Assembly: GCA_016870355.1 (NCBI GenBank)
Contig: VGBR01000002.1
Span: 275,320-339,319 of the forward strand
DNA: 64,000 nucleotides
From: Actinomycetota bacterium
GTDB lineage: Bacteria; Actinomycetota; Acidimicrobiia; IMCC26256; PALSA-555
Direction: 5' to 3'
Below, piece after piece: positions 32,926 to 40,825 of this stretch; positions within the stretch are counted from its first letter, which is position 1; every line of letters begins with the position of its first letter. The notes below the pieces were generated by a model that ran no database searches, was not told the DNA's origin, and was given only the letters and a program-made list of their open reading frames with translations. Both the position numbers and the translations under genes were made by a program.

Positions 32926-34071
32926 ATGCGCAGAACCTTGGCTGTGGGGGTCGCGGCGGCGGCGCTGATGTTCGCCAGCGCGAGCAGCGCAAGCCTCGTC
33001 GTCGACGACGTCGGCATCCGCCCGCCCGACTTCTCCGAGCCGACCACGGTCGACAACCCGCTGGCACCGCTCTCCCAAGTCGTGCACGCCGTGTCGCTCG
33101 GTGAGGACCACGGCACGCCGCTGCGCATCGAGACGACGTTGCTGCCGGAGACCAAGTCGATCCGCTGGAAGGGCGGGTCGACCGAGGTCATCGTGAGCCA
33201 GTACTTCGCGCTTGTTGGCGGCGAGCTCGTAGAGGTCACGTACGACTGGTACGCGCAAGACGACGACGGCAACGTCTGGTACTTCGGCGAAGACGTCGTG
33301 AACTACAAGGACGGAAAGCCGGCCAACGACCACGGCTCGTGGATCACCGGCACCGACGGTCCTCCCGGGATGTTGATGCCTGCCGATCCGCAGGTCGGTG
33401 ATGTCTTTCATCCCGAGAACATCCCGGGGCTCGTCTACGAAGAGGATCGTGTGATCTCCACGACGGAGACAATCAAGGGTCCACAAGGACCGATCGACGG
33501 CGTGCTCGAGGTGCGCGAGGAGCGCAAGGACGGGACGGTCGAGAAGAAGTACTGGGCGCCCGGCTACGGCGAGTTCCGAGCGGTCACACCGGGCGAAGAA
33601 GATGTGAGCATCGTCTTCACCCTTCCGAACGAGATCCAGTCGGACGGATCACCGTTCGCGCTCACCGAGCTCCAGCAGCACGCGGCGGGGGCGTTTGACC
33701 TCGCGCGCGACGCGCGGACAGAGGATCTGGGTGATCTCGCGATCACGATGTTCGAGGACTGGCGCGCGTACGGCGCAGCGGAACAGGCGATTGCGATCAA
33801 GCCGTACGTGAAGGCGGTGGACGATGCACTCGCACGCCTCGCACGGGTCGTCGCCACGCGCGACACCGAGGCGTCGGCGCAGCTGGCGATCGAGCTCGAG
33901 CTCGCAGTCCTCGACATCATGGCCACCCACGACGGCCCGCCCGACGATCTGCGCATCGATGCGCTCGAACGGCGCCGCATCCTCGAGGACGAAGCGGATG
34001 ACCGCGCGGCCGTAGCGAACACCAAGGCGCTCATCGAGGTGCTCCAAGACCGGGAGAACCCGATCGACTGA
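32926..34071 (+). CDS. Secreted protein of unknown function
   Basis: A 381-residue exported protein. I place the start at ATG 32926 because a signal peptide begins there (MRRTLAVGVAAAALMFASASSAS), but a GTG at 32884 overlapping the DUF305 stop (GTGA) would add 14 residues. The first two thirds are beta-rich (QYFALVGGELVEVTYDWYAQ, NVWYFGEDVVNYKDGK, KKYWAPGYGEFRAV) and the last third is helical and acidic. I do not recognise a family with certainty. Its operon with YceI and DUF305 suggests an envelope function. Confidence 0.75.
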   Translation: MRRTLAVGVAAAALMFASASSASLVVDDVGIRPPDFSEPTTVDNPLAPLSQVVHAVSLGEDHGTPLRIETTLLPETKSIRWKGGSTEVIVSQYFALVGGELVEVTYDWYAQDDDGNVWYFGEDVVNYKDGKPANDHGSWITGTDGPPGMLMPADPQVGDVFHPENIPGLVYEEDRVISTTETIKGPQGPIDGVLEVREERKDGTVEKKYWAPGYGEFRAVTPGEEDVSIVFTLPNEIQSDGSPFALTELQQHAAGAFDLARDARTEDLGDLAITMFEDWRAYGAAEQAIAIKPYVKAVDDALARLARVVATRDTEASAQLAIELELAVLDIMATHDGPPDDLRIDALERRRILEDEADDRAAVANTKALIEVLQDRENPID

Positions 34072-34079
34072 AGCGCTCG

Positions 34080-34538
34080 TCAGGCGTCGAGTGCAAGGCC
34101 GGCCGCGAGTGACGCGCCGAGCTCCTTGCACGCCGCGAGGTCGTCGTTCGTCGGGCTGCCGATGACAGCTACCGGATCTTGGGCCTGACGCCACTTGAGC
34201 CCGGTCACGATCTTCTCGACGCCGAGGCGCGCGCCGTCGATGTCGTTGTTGCCGTGCAGGAAGAGCCCGTAGGGACGACCCACCGTGGCTTCGAGACATG
34301 GGTAGTAGATCTGGTCGAAGAAGTGCTTGAGCGCGCCGGCCATGTATCCGAGGTTCGCTGGTGTGCCGAGGAGGTACCCGTCGGCTTCGAGCACGTCGAC
34401 GGCCGCGGCGGTGAGCGCAGGACGGGCGACGACTTCCACGCCAGTGATCTGAGGATCACGCGCGCCCGCGACCACCGCATCGAACATCGCGTGCACGGCG
34501 GGCGACGGGGTGTGGTGGACGATGAGGAGGCGGGCCAT
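34080..34538 (-). CDS. Flavodoxin/NADPH-dependent FMN reductase family protein
   Basis: A 152-residue flavodoxin-like protein. MARLLIVHHTPSPAVHAMFDAV is the phosphate-binding first loop and GYLLGTPANLGYMAGALKHFFDQIY contacts the flavin. It would carry FMN and reduce quinones or other acceptors in the cytoplasm. Its ATG overlaps the stop of the propeller-hydrolase gene (TGATG). It is convergent with the secreted protein, only 8 bp separating the stops. Confidence 0.87.
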   Translation of the reverse strand: MARLLIVHHTPSPAVHAMFDAVVAGARDPQITGVEVVARPALTAAAVDVLEADGYLLGTPANLGYMAGALKHFFDQIYYPCLEATVGRPYGLFLHGNNDIDGARLGVEKIVTGLKWRQAQDPVAVIGSPTNDDLAACKELGASLAAGLALDA

Positions 34539-35608
34539 CAGCCCGGTGGGACCTCCCACTTCTTCAAGTTCTTCGAGCGGGCGATCCCGATCGACGCATG
34601 GCCGCGACCCTCGAACGTGTCGAGCTCGGTGCTCCCCGCGAACGTGAGATACCAGTAGCCATCGAGCTTGCGGGCGTCGCAGAGGTGCGCGGAGTTGGCG
34701 GTCTCGTAGCCGATCCCTGCCGGCCCGACGCCCGAGTTCCAGTCTTCGGGCGGGATCTCGAACTTCGCGACTTCCTTCCAGTGCAACCACGACTCGGGGT
34801 CGGACGGATCGCCCGTCAACCGGTACAGCGTCGGGATGTGCACCGAGATCTTCGTGGTGAGCACGTGCCACTTGCCGTTGAGCACGAAGAACTGGAAGTT
34901 CTCGGCGAACGAGAGATCGGGTTCACCGAGGATCTCCCATGGTCCGTCGGGCGATCCGGAAGGGGAGTGCGCCACCGCGATGGGTTGGATGATGTCTTCG
35001 TGGAGGCCGCGCTTGAACATCAGGAACATTCCGTACTTCGTGTGCGCGAGCCCGGCGTCGATGATGCGCTCGTCGGTGAACTCACCGGCGATGAGCTGCG
35101 CGGGCGGCGCCCATTCCCCGTTCGGGTCGGTCGTGGCGTTGTACGCGAGCGTGTTGATCTCGGTGCCCGCGGGGTCGTTGCGCTGTGACGTGAGGAAGTA
35201 GCGGGCGTCCTCGGCGCGCGTGATGTCGGGCGATCCCTGTTCGGGGAACTGCTTCTCGATCGTCGTCCAGCTCGTGAGGTCGGTGCTGACGGCGTGACCG
35301 GTGCCGCCGGGGATGGGGGTCTCGAAGCGCTCGCTGTAGAAGAGGTGCCACTCGCCGTTGATGAGGCGGAGCGTCTGGTCCTTGATCATGTGGTCGTCGA
35401 ACCCGAGGATCGGGTTCGAGAGCTCGTCCCACGGGATCGTGGCGTCGCCGCGGTCGGCCTTCGACTTCGGGACGCACTCATGCGCGCCGGGGATCGGCGC
35501 CGCGGGCTTCGCGGCAACGGCGCTCGACGCCGGCGTCGGAAGCCCGAGCAGTGCGCTGGTGGTGATGACCACTGCGACGAGCCTGCGGTGCTTCCCCCCG
35601 AATCGCAC
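34538..35608 (-). CDS. Secreted beta-propeller protein, GH43/GH32-like
   Basis: A 356-residue exported protein. The GTG at 35608 opens a signal peptide (MRFGGKHRRLVAVVITTSALLGLPTPASS). The mature part repeats propeller-blade motifs: QTLRLINGEWHLFYSERF, TDLTSWTTIEKQF, KYGMFLMFKRG, NGKWHVLTTKI and DGYWYLTFAGS, typical of five-bladed glycoside-hydrolase families 43/32/62. It may cleave or bind an extracellular polysaccharide. Catalytic acids cannot be assigned by eye. It shares a TGATG overlap with the flavodoxin-like gene. Confidence 0.72.
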   Translation of the reverse strand: MRFGGKHRRLVAVVITTSALLGLPTPASSAVAAKPAAPIPGAHECVPKSKADRGDATIPWDELSNPILGFDDHMIKDQTLRLINGEWHLFYSERFETPIPGGTGHAVSTDLTSWTTIEKQFPEQGSPDITRAEDARYFLTSQRNDPAGTEINTLAYNATTDPNGEWAPPAQLIAGEFTDERIIDAGLAHTKYGMFLMFKRGLHEDIIQPIAVAHSPSGSPDGPWEILGEPDLSFAENFQFFVLNGKWHVLTTKISVHIPTLYRLTGDPSDPESWLHWKEVAKFEIPPEDWNSGVGPAGIGYETANSAHLCDARKLDGYWYLTFAGSTELDTFEGRGHASIGIARSKNLKKWEVPPG

Positions 35609-35612
35609 GGGA

Positions 35613-35741
35613 TCAGTCTCGCGTGTCTCCGAGTGAGCTGAGCAGCGGCTGGAACACGGTGTCGGGAGTGAGGATGCCGAGCACCCGGTCGCCATCGACC
35701 ACGGCAACGTGGGGGCCGGTTCGCCGGCCCCACTTCGCGTC
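35613..35741 (-). pseudogene. CBS-domain 3' remnant
   Basis: A frame ending TGA at 35613-35615 reads GPHVAVVDGDRVLGILTP then DTVFQPLLSSLGD, a clear final strand-helix of a CBS domain. Upstream it runs directly into the stop codon of the mycothiol dehydrogenase gene in the same frame, so no start or first CBS half remains. It is a leftover C-terminus, perhaps of a betaine-transporter-type ATPase or a CBS protein. Confidence 0.6.
35712..35731 (-). terminator. Hairpin with tetraloop after mscR
   Basis: GGGGCCGG and CCGGCCCC form an 8-bp stem closed by a four-base loop (CGAA on the transcribed minus strand, TTCG on plus), 10 nt downstream of the mycothiol dehydrogenase stop. There is no U-tract. 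Confidence 0.6.
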
Positions 35742-36830
35742 TTAGAACGTGAGAACGGACCTGAGGACTTCCCCGCGCTCCATCTTGTGGAAGGCGTCTT
35801 CGACGGCGTCGAGGGAGATCGTCTCGGAGACGAAGCGATCAAGGTCGAAGCGACCCTGCAAGTAGAGGTCGATGAGCAGCGGGAAGTCGCGGCTCGGCAG
35901 GCAGTCGCCATACCACGACGGGCGCAGCGCGCCACCCCGACCGAAGAAGTCGATCATCGGGATGTTCGGCAACGCCATGTCGGGAGTCGGCACACCGACC
36001 TGCACGACCGTGCCGGCAAGGTCACGCGCGTAGAACGCCTGCTCGAGCACTTCAGGCCGGCCGACGGCCTCGACGCACACGTCCGCGCCGTTCCCGTCGG
36101 TGAGCTCACGGATGCGCTCGACCGGATCTTCCTCGAGGGCGTTCACGGTGTGGGTGGCGCCGAAGTCCTTCGCCCATGCCAGCTTCGTGGCGTCGACGTC
36201 GACCGCGATGATCGTGCGGGCGCCTACGAGCCGCGCCGCCGCGATCGCTGCGTTGCCCACGCCGCCGCATCCGAACACCGCGACGGTGTCGTCGCGCTGC
36301 ACGCCGCCAGTGTTCACCGCGGCACCGAAGCCGGCCATCACGCCGCAGCCCAGCAGGCCGGCCGCTTCGGGGCGGGCGCGAGGGTCCACCGGCGTCGCTT
36401 GACCCGCGGCCACCAGAGTCTTCTCGGCGAACGCGCCGATGCCGAGCGCTGGCGACAGAGGTGTGCCGTCAGCCAGCGTCATCTTCTGGCTCGCGTTGTG
36501 CGTGGCGAAGCAGTACCAGGGGCGGCCACGACGGCAGGCGCGGCACTCGCCGCACACTGCGCGCCAGTTGAGGACGACGAAGTCGCCAGGTGCCACGCCG
36601 GTGACGCCGTCACCCACTGATTCGACGATGCCCGCGGCCTCGTGACCGAGCAGGTACGGGTAGTCGTCGCCGATGCCGCCTTCGCGGTAGTGCAGGTCGG
36701 TGTGGCACACGCCGCACGCCTGCACCTGCACGAGTGCTTCGCCCGGACCGGGGTCAGGCACCACGATCGTCTCGACCGCGACCGGTTCGCCCTTGCCGCG
36801 AGCGACCACGCCCTGCACCTCGTGCGCCAT
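35742..36830 (-). CDS. mscR: S-(hydroxymethyl)mycothiol dehydrogenase
   Basis: A 362-residue zinc alcohol dehydrogenase closely matching mycothiol-dependent formaldehyde dehydrogenases. [15 protein letters not shown] and GHEAAGIVE hold the catalytic-zinc ligands, [19 protein letters not shown] holds the four structural-zinc cysteines, and [17 protein letters not shown] is the NAD+ loop. [17 protein letters not shown] and [15 protein letters not shown] are typical of this subfamily. It oxidises S-hydroxymethyl-mycothiol to formyl-mycothiol, detoxifying formaldehyde in the cytosol, and thus implies mycothiol synthesis. A TAGCCT 7 nt before the ATG indicates a leaderless start. Confidence 0.9.
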   Translation of the reverse strand: MAHEVQGVVARGKGEPVAVETIVVPDPGPGEALVQVQACGVCHTDLHYREGGIGDDYPYLLGHEAAGIVESVGDGVTGVAPGDFVVLNWRAVCGECRACRRGRPWYCFATHNASQKMTLADGTPLSPALGIGAFAEKTLVAAGQATPVDPRARPEAAGLLGCGVMAGFGAAVNTGGVQRDDTVAVFGCGGVGNAAIAAARLVGARTIIAVDVDATKLAWAKDFGATHTVNALEEDPVERIRELTDGNGADVCVEAVGRPEVLEQAFYARDLAGTVVQVGVPTPDMALPNIPMIDFFGRGGALRPSWYGDCLPSRDFPLLIDLYLQGRFDLDRFVSETISLDAVEDAFHKMERGEVLRSVLTF

Positions 36831-36837
36831 CGCGCGC

Positions 36838-36843
36838 AGGCTA
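36838..36843 (-). promoter_or_regulatory. Candidate leaderless -10 (TAGCCT) for mscR
   Basis: TAGCCT on the minus strand ends 7 nt before the ATG at 36830. Confidence 0.5.
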
Positions 36844-37350
36844 ACGCAGCCCCGTCGGAGCTGGTCGTGGCGCACGCCGCGGCGGCGGTGCCACACGCGC
36901 CCCGTCCGACGACCAGAACACCGGCGCCGGCCGCACCCCCAGGTTTTTCGGCACGCTGAACCCAACTCTGTGTTGTTGAGCGTGCCGAAAACCCGGGTCT
37001 TCGGGCGGCGAGGTCGGTGCCGTGGGCGTGGCGGCGGCGATGACCTTGTGGATCCGGTAGCCGGTGAGGGTGACGACGGCGAGCACGGCGAGCAGGATCA
37101 CGGCGACCGTCACCGGGCTGGCTGCGTCGGTGCCGGCGAACACGAAGTGTGCGCTCGCGAGCACGAACAACCCGAAGCTCGAGTAGTGGACGCGCCGCCA
37201 CGTGCGGGTCGAGATGCGCTGGCGGAACAGCGACGTCACCTCGACCGCCACCAGCAGGTACATCGCGAGGATGCCGGCGCCCACGAGCGTGAAGAGCATC
37301 GCGATCGGCGCGGGCAGCGGGTTGCTCGAGGTGGTCACGGTCACGCGCAT
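36841..37350 (-). CDS. Ferric-reductase-like / cytochrome b-type membrane protein
   Basis: A 169-residue membrane protein with three visible helices: [40 protein letters not shown] and [19 protein letters not shown]. The pattern [18 protein letters not shown] places two His residues on one helix, as in haem-binding ferric-reductase-like domains. It is short for that family (three helices rather than six). From about residue 120 the frame crosses a palindromic repeat (36941-36991) and non-conserved sequence, so the native C-terminus was probably altered by that element. It is divergent from the Ddn-like gene. Confidence 0.65.
   Translation of the reverse strand: MRVTVTTSSNPLPAPIAMLFTLVGAGILAMYLLVAVEVTSLFRQRISTRTWRRVHYSSFGLFVLASAHFVFAGTDAASPVTVAVILLAVLAVVTLTGYRIHKVIAAATPTAPTSPPEDPGFRHAQQHRVGFSVPKNLGVRPAPVFWSSDGARVAPPPRRAPRPAPTGLR
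36941..36991. repeat. Palindromic repeat element, copy 1
   Basis: These 51 bases are identical to 38701-38751. The arms (36942-36957 and 36979-36991 onward) pair for 13 bp around TTTTCGGCACGCT, with a short inner CAAC/GTTG stem. This copy lies inside the 3' part of the ferric-reductase-like reading frame. Confidence 0.85.
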
Positions 37351-37371
37351 CGGCCGAGAGCGCACGCGCTC

Positions 37372-37424
37372 ACGTTTTGGTGTCGACAGCCCTCGCAATG
37401 CGATACTTGTCGACGCCAAAACGT
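37372..37424. promoter_or_regulatory. 16-bp imperfect inverted repeat between divergent genes
   Basis: ACGTTTTGGTGTCGAC (37372-37387) and GTCGACGCCAAAACGT (37409-37424) match as inverted repeats with one mismatch across a 21-nt spacer. It sits between the ferric-reductase-like gene (-) and the Ddn-like gene (+), immediately before the latter's GGGGAGG ribosome site. It may be an operator for divergent control, or a leader hairpin. Confidence 0.6.
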
Positions 37425-37441
37425 CGGGGAGGCGACCAGGG

Positions 37442-37915
37442 ATGGCCGAGTCGCAGAAGAACGAGCCGTACGAGGAGCCGCCGCGGGACGAGATCCCGGG
37501 GGTCAGCCGCATGCACGTGCAGGCGATGGAAGCGGGCATCGAGGAGGCCTGGACCGGCGCGGGCATGAAGCAGCTGATGCTGCGCACCGTCGGCCGCAAG
37601 TCCGGCAACGAGCACAAGGTGGCCCTGCCGTACTGGGTCGACCCCGAAGGCCGGAAGATCGTCGTTGCCTCGTTCGCGGGCGCGCCGACGCACCCGCACT
37701 GGTACTTCAACCTCGAGGACAAGGACGCGAACCCCGAGGTGCAGATCACGACGCAGGACGGCTCGCAGTGGGCCACCGCCGACCCGCTCGACGGTGACGA
37801 GTACCAGCGCATCTGGGACCTGCTGACCGCCGACCGCGAGTTCTACCGGGACTACCAGACCCGCACCGACCGTCAGATCCCGCTGGTGCGACTCGTCGAG
37901 CAACGCCCGGTCTGA
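37442..37915 (+). CDS. F420-type deazaflavin-dependent oxidoreductase (Ddn family), second copy
   Basis: A 157-residue split-barrel protein. LMLRTVGRKSGNEHKVALPYW, then VASFAGAPTHPHWYFNL and FYRDYQTRTDRQIPLVRL, match Ddn-type F420-using proteins and the paralogue at 17066. The ATG has GGGGAGG about 10 nt upstream, within a structured region. It is followed after 16 bp by an SDR, so the pair is probably co-transcribed and acts on a common hydrophobic intermediate. Confidence 0.87.
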   Translation: MAESQKNEPYEEPPRDEIPGVSRMHVQAMEAGIEEAWTGAGMKQLMLRTVGRKSGNEHKVALPYWVDPEGRKIVVASFAGAPTHPHWYFNLEDKDANPEVQITTQDGSQWATADPLDGDEYQRIWDLLTADREFYRDYQTRTDRQIPLVRLVEQRPV

Positions 37916-37931
37916 CATTGGCGGCCTGAAC

Positions 37932-38693
37932 ATGGCGGAGGCTCGGCCGCTCGACGGCAAGGTCGCGATCGTCACCGGAGCCGGCGGCGGGTTCGGCGAG
38001 TCGTACACGCGCTGCCTGACCGGTGCGGGCGCGTCCGTCGTGATGAGCGACATCAACGCTGAGAACGTCGAGGCCGCAGCCACCCGGCTGGTTGGCGACG
38101 GCGTCAACGTCCTTCCGGTCACCGCTGACGTCACCGATCCCGCGTCGTGGGCGTCGGTCGTGAAATCGGGTGTCGACGCGTTCGGCGGAATCGACATTCT
38201 CGTGAACAACGCGGGCTTGATGTCGGAGATCCCGATGGACGTGCCGTTCTCCAAGCTCGACCTCGAATGGTGGGACCGCGTGCTAGCGGTCAACCTCACC
38301 GGCCCCTTCCTCGGCATCCAGGCCGTCGTGCCCGAGATGAAGAAGCGTGGCGGTGGTCGGATCGTCAACCAGTCGTCCGGTGGCGCGTTCGGCCCGTCGG
38401 GTGTCTACGGCGTGAGCAAGCTCGGCCTCGTCAGCCTGACCGTGTCGATGGCCCACGAGCTGGCGCGCCACAAGATCACGGTGAACGCGATCGCGCCCGG
38501 CTTCACGAACACGCCGGCCGCGCAGCGCTCACTCCCCGAAGGGATGGAGGGGATGGCCGAGCAGATCGCGCCACTCGGCGGCGGCACCCCCGAAGACGCG
38601 AATGGCGCATTGCTCTTGCTCACCACCGACGCCGGACGATGGATCACGGGTCAAACGTTGAACGTCGACGGCGGCTGGGTGATGCGCATCTAA
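37932..38693 (+). CDS. Short-chain dehydrogenase/reductase
   Basis: A 253-residue classical SDR. TGAGGGFG (cofactor loop), DIN after strand 2 (NAD preference), NNAG, Ser in NQSSGGAFG, YGVSK and a C-terminal GQTLNVDGGWVMRI give a full active site. It is co-directional with the Ddn-like gene 16 bp upstream, and the transcript runs into a 16-bp palindrome that looks like a strong terminator. The substrate is unknown. Confidence 0.93.
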   Translation: MAEARPLDGKVAIVTGAGGGFGESYTRCLTGAGASVVMSDINAENVEAAATRLVGDGVNVLPVTADVTDPASWASVVKSGVDAFGGIDILVNNAGLMSEIPMDVPFSKLDLEWWDRVLAVNLTGPFLGIQAVVPEMKKRGGGRIVNQSSGGAFGPSGVYGVSKLGLVSLTVSMAHELARHKITVNAIAPGFTNTPAAQRSLPEGMEGMAEQIAPLGGGTPEDANGALLLLTTDAGRWITGQTLNVDGGWVMRI

Positions 38694-38700
38694 CTCCCCA

Positions 38701-38756
38701 AGGTTTTTCGGCACGCTGAACCCAACTCTGTGTTGTTGAGCGTGCCGAAAAACCTC
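38701..38756. repeat. Palindromic repeat element, copy 2 (bidirectional terminator)
   Basis: The arms GGTTTTTCGGCACGCT (38702-38717) and AGCGTGCCGAAAAACC (38739-38754) pair perfectly over 16 bp, with an inner CAAC/GTTG stem. The outer T and A runs give U-tracts in either direction. It lies between the SDR (+) and the repeat-protein gene (-). The first 51 bases are identical to copy 1 at 36941. Confidence 0.88.
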
Positions 38757-38767
38757 TGGAGGCGCGC

Positions 38768-38803
38768 CGAACGGCCGTGATCCTCTCGGACCACGGCCGT
38801 TCG
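38768..38803 (-). terminator. 12-bp hairpin after the repeat-protein gene
   Basis: CGAACGGCCGTG (38768-38779) and CACGGCCGTTCG (38792-38803) form a perfect 12-bp stem with a 12-nt loop, 17 nt beyond the stop of the minus-strand gene. Together with the palindrome at 38701 it makes a double terminator. Confidence 0.75.
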
Positions 38804-38819
38804 GGCGGGGCGGGGTGCC

Positions 38820-39533
38820 CTAGGCGGCGTTGCTGCCCTGCACCTGGTTGTCCTCAGGTGCGGTGCTGTCGCTGTCGGACTGGGGGCGGTCCGGCAGGTC
38901 GATGCCGCAGGCCTCCGCCGCGGCCCGGAACGCTGCACGCTGCTCATCCGTCGGAGGAGTGCGCTCACCGTTCTCGTTGGGCTCGGGCTTGGTGACGCCC
39001 TGCTCCTCGAGGCAGGCCTTCTGCTCGTCGGTCAGCCGCGGACGGTTGCCGCGGGCCGGGAGCTCGATGCCGCACGCTTCCGCGGCGGCCCGGAACGCTG
39101 CACGCTGCTCATCCGTCGGAGGAGTGCGCTCACCGTTCTCGTTGGGCTCGGGCTTGGTGACGCCCTGCTCCTCGAGGCAGGCCTTCTGCTCGTCGGTCAG
39201 CCGCGGTCCGTGGTGCCGCACCGGAAGGTCGATGCCACAGGCCTCGGCCGCGGCGCGGAACGCCGTGCGCTGCTCCTCGGTCGGGCGAGGACGCTCGCCG
39301 TTCGCGTCGGGCTCGGGCTTGACGATGCCTTGGCCTTCGAGACACGCCTGCTGCTCCTCGGTGAGGTTCGGCCGACCGGGCCGGCCCTCAACGCTCTGCT
39401 GCGGGCTCTCGCTGTCGTTGCTCTCTTGGGCGAAGGCCGCCGGCACGATCGCGCCGACCAAGACCAAGCCCATCACCGTCGCCAGGACGAGGTTGCCGAG
39501 GCGGCGGGCCCTACGGGGTGCGGGGGTTGCCAT
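38820..39533 (-). CDS. Secreted tandem-repeat protein with paired cysteines
   Basis: A 237-residue exported protein. The ATG at 39533 has an AAAGGACA site and opens a signal peptide ending AAFA (residue 35). From residue 57 it consists of three copies of a 55-residue unit (57-111, 112-166, 167-213, the last cut short). Each unit contains LT-E/D-EQ-x-ACLE-x-QG, KPEP-x-x-NGER, T-E/D-EQR-x-AFRAAAEACGI, with two Cys. The helical segments and paired Cys suggest disulfide-stapled helical hairpins in the envelope. No named family is recognised. Units 2 and 3 are almost identical in DNA, so the copy number may vary between strains. Confidence 0.8.
   Translation of the reverse strand: MATPAPRRARRLGNLVLATVMGLVLVGAIVPAAFAQESNDSESPQQSVEGRPGRPNLTEEQQACLEGQGIVKPEPDANGERPRPTEEQRTAFRAAAEACGIDLPVRHHGPRLTDEQKACLEEQGVTKPEPNENGERTPPTDEQRAAFRAAAEACGIELPARGNRPRLTDEQKACLEEQGVTKPEPNENGERTPPTDEQRAAFRAAAEACGIDLPDRPQSDSDSTAPEDNQVQGSNAA
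38895..39365 (-). repeat. Three tandem 165-bp coding repeats
   Basis: Units run 39365-39201, 39200-39036 and 39035-38895 (partial). The second and third differ at few positions, whereas the first has diverged, implying a recent duplication of the last unit. Confidence 0.85.
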
Positions 39534-39669
39534 TGCTGGGTGTCCTTTCACTCGGGGGCACCCAGGACTCTGCAATCACTACCTGAAGACACCATGAAGT
39601 GCGCGAGCGCTCCTCTCAGGGTCCCTCTCAGCAAGTTCAGCGTGCGTCCCTCAGCACGCTATTCAGGCT

Positions 39670-40788
39670 TCAAAGACGCACGCTCAAGTTGTAGAGGCGG
39701 GCGCAGTTGCGCCAGAGGATGTCGTCGCGCACGTCTGGGGACAGCGCCGCGGTGTGCTCGGCGACGACCGCTTGTGAGTCGGGCCACGTCGCATCGCTGT
39801 GCGGGTGGTCGTTCGCCCACATCAGCCGCTTGTGGTTCAGCATGTCGGTCACGTGGAAGGCGACGAAGTCGTCCTGGAACGTCACGTACACGTTCTCGCG
39901 GAAGTACTCACTCGGTGGCCGCGTGACGTCGGCAGTCAGCCAGTTGCGGTGACGGTCGAAGGCGTGATCGGCGCGGTACATCCAGTGCGGCACCCACCCT
40001 GCGTCGGCCTCGACGCACACGACACGAAGATCAGGGTGGCGTTCGAAGACCCCGCCGAAGATCAGTGTGCCGATGATGTCCTGGCAGCCGCGGATGATGC
40101 CGAGGAAGCTGTTCATCTTCGGACCGCGGAACCGTCCACCGGCCATGTCGTCGGCGCCGGTCGTGAGGATGTGGAACGACAGCGGCATGCCGAGCTCGAC
40201 CGCGGCGCGCCAGAGCGGATCCCACTTGGGGTCGTCGTAGTCGCCATCGGCGTGACATCCGGCGAAGCCGGGGAGCATCGCGCCGCGCAGCCCGAGGTCG
40301 GCGATCGCATGGAGGTCCTCGACGCCCTCTTCGACGCTGCGCAGCGCGGTCTGGCCGAGCCCGACGAGCCGATCCGGCGCGTGGTGCTGGAAGTCGGTGA
40401 TCCAGAGGTTGTACGAGTCGAAGCAGGCCTTCTTGTAGTCAGCGTCGGGGTGGTTGCACAGCAACATGCCGACCGACGGGTAGAGCACCTCGATGGTCAC
40501 GCCGTCGCGGTCCTGCTCTTCGAGTCGGGCCGCGGGGTCCCACCCGCCGGGGTGCAGCTCGTCCCATCCCACGAACACGAACGGATGGATGGACTCCGCG
40601 GGCCGGCCGGCCGCGGCGATCATCCCGTAGGGGATTCGGCTGCGTCCGTTGTCGATGTCGATGACCGCACCCATCCGGTCATCCGTCGTGGCGCGCGGAG
40701 CGCGGTCACGGAACTTCGGATCGATGCGCTCGTAGCACTCACCCGGTTCGGTCACGTGCGAGTCGGCAGAGATGGTGAACAACGCCAC
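39670..40788 (-). CDS. Metal-dependent amidohydrolase (Amidohydro_2), third copy
   Basis: A 372-residue TIM-barrel hydrolase. ISADSHVTEPGECYERI (D-x-H), LSFHILTTGADD and MWANDHPHSDATWPDS complete the metal site. The GTG at 40788 was chosen because TAGCGT lies 7 nt before it; two earlier in-frame GTG codons (40797, 40794) overlap that box. It is divergent from the PaaK-like ligase, the two leaderless starts being only 37 bp apart, so their promoters must interfere. The substrate is unknown. Confidence 0.88.
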   Translation of the reverse strand: MALFTISADSHVTEPGECYERIDPKFRDRAPRATTDDRMGAVIDIDNGRSRIPYGMIAAAGRPAESIHPFVFVGWDELHPGGWDPAARLEEQDRDGVTIEVLYPSVGMLLCNHPDADYKKACFDSYNLWITDFQHHAPDRLVGLGQTALRSVEEGVEDLHAIADLGLRGAMLPGFAGCHADGDYDDPKWDPLWRAAVELGMPLSFHILTTGADDMAGGRFRGPKMNSFLGIIRGCQDIIGTLIFGGVFERHPDLRVVCVEADAGWVPHWMYRADHAFDRHRNWLTADVTRPPSEYFRENVYVTFQDDFVAFHVTDMLNHKRLMWANDHPHSDATWPDSQAVVAEHTAALSPDVRDDILWRNCARLYNLSVRL

Positions 40789-40795
40789 GAGCACC

Positions 40796-40818
40796 ACGCT
40801 ATTGCCTGCCGATATTGT
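40796..40818. promoter_or_regulatory. Back-to-back leaderless -10 boxes
   Basis: TAGCGT on minus (40796-40801) and TATTGT on plus (40813-40818) each end 7 nt before a GTG (40788 and 40826). The two polymerases would occupy overlapping DNA. Confidence 0.5.
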
Positions 40819-40825
40819 GCCGCCG

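Noticed and set aside
38895..39365. Regularly spaced repeats that might suggest a CRISPR array
   Set aside because: Units are 165 bp, contiguous, in frame and encode a protein repeat; there are no spacers and no cas genes.
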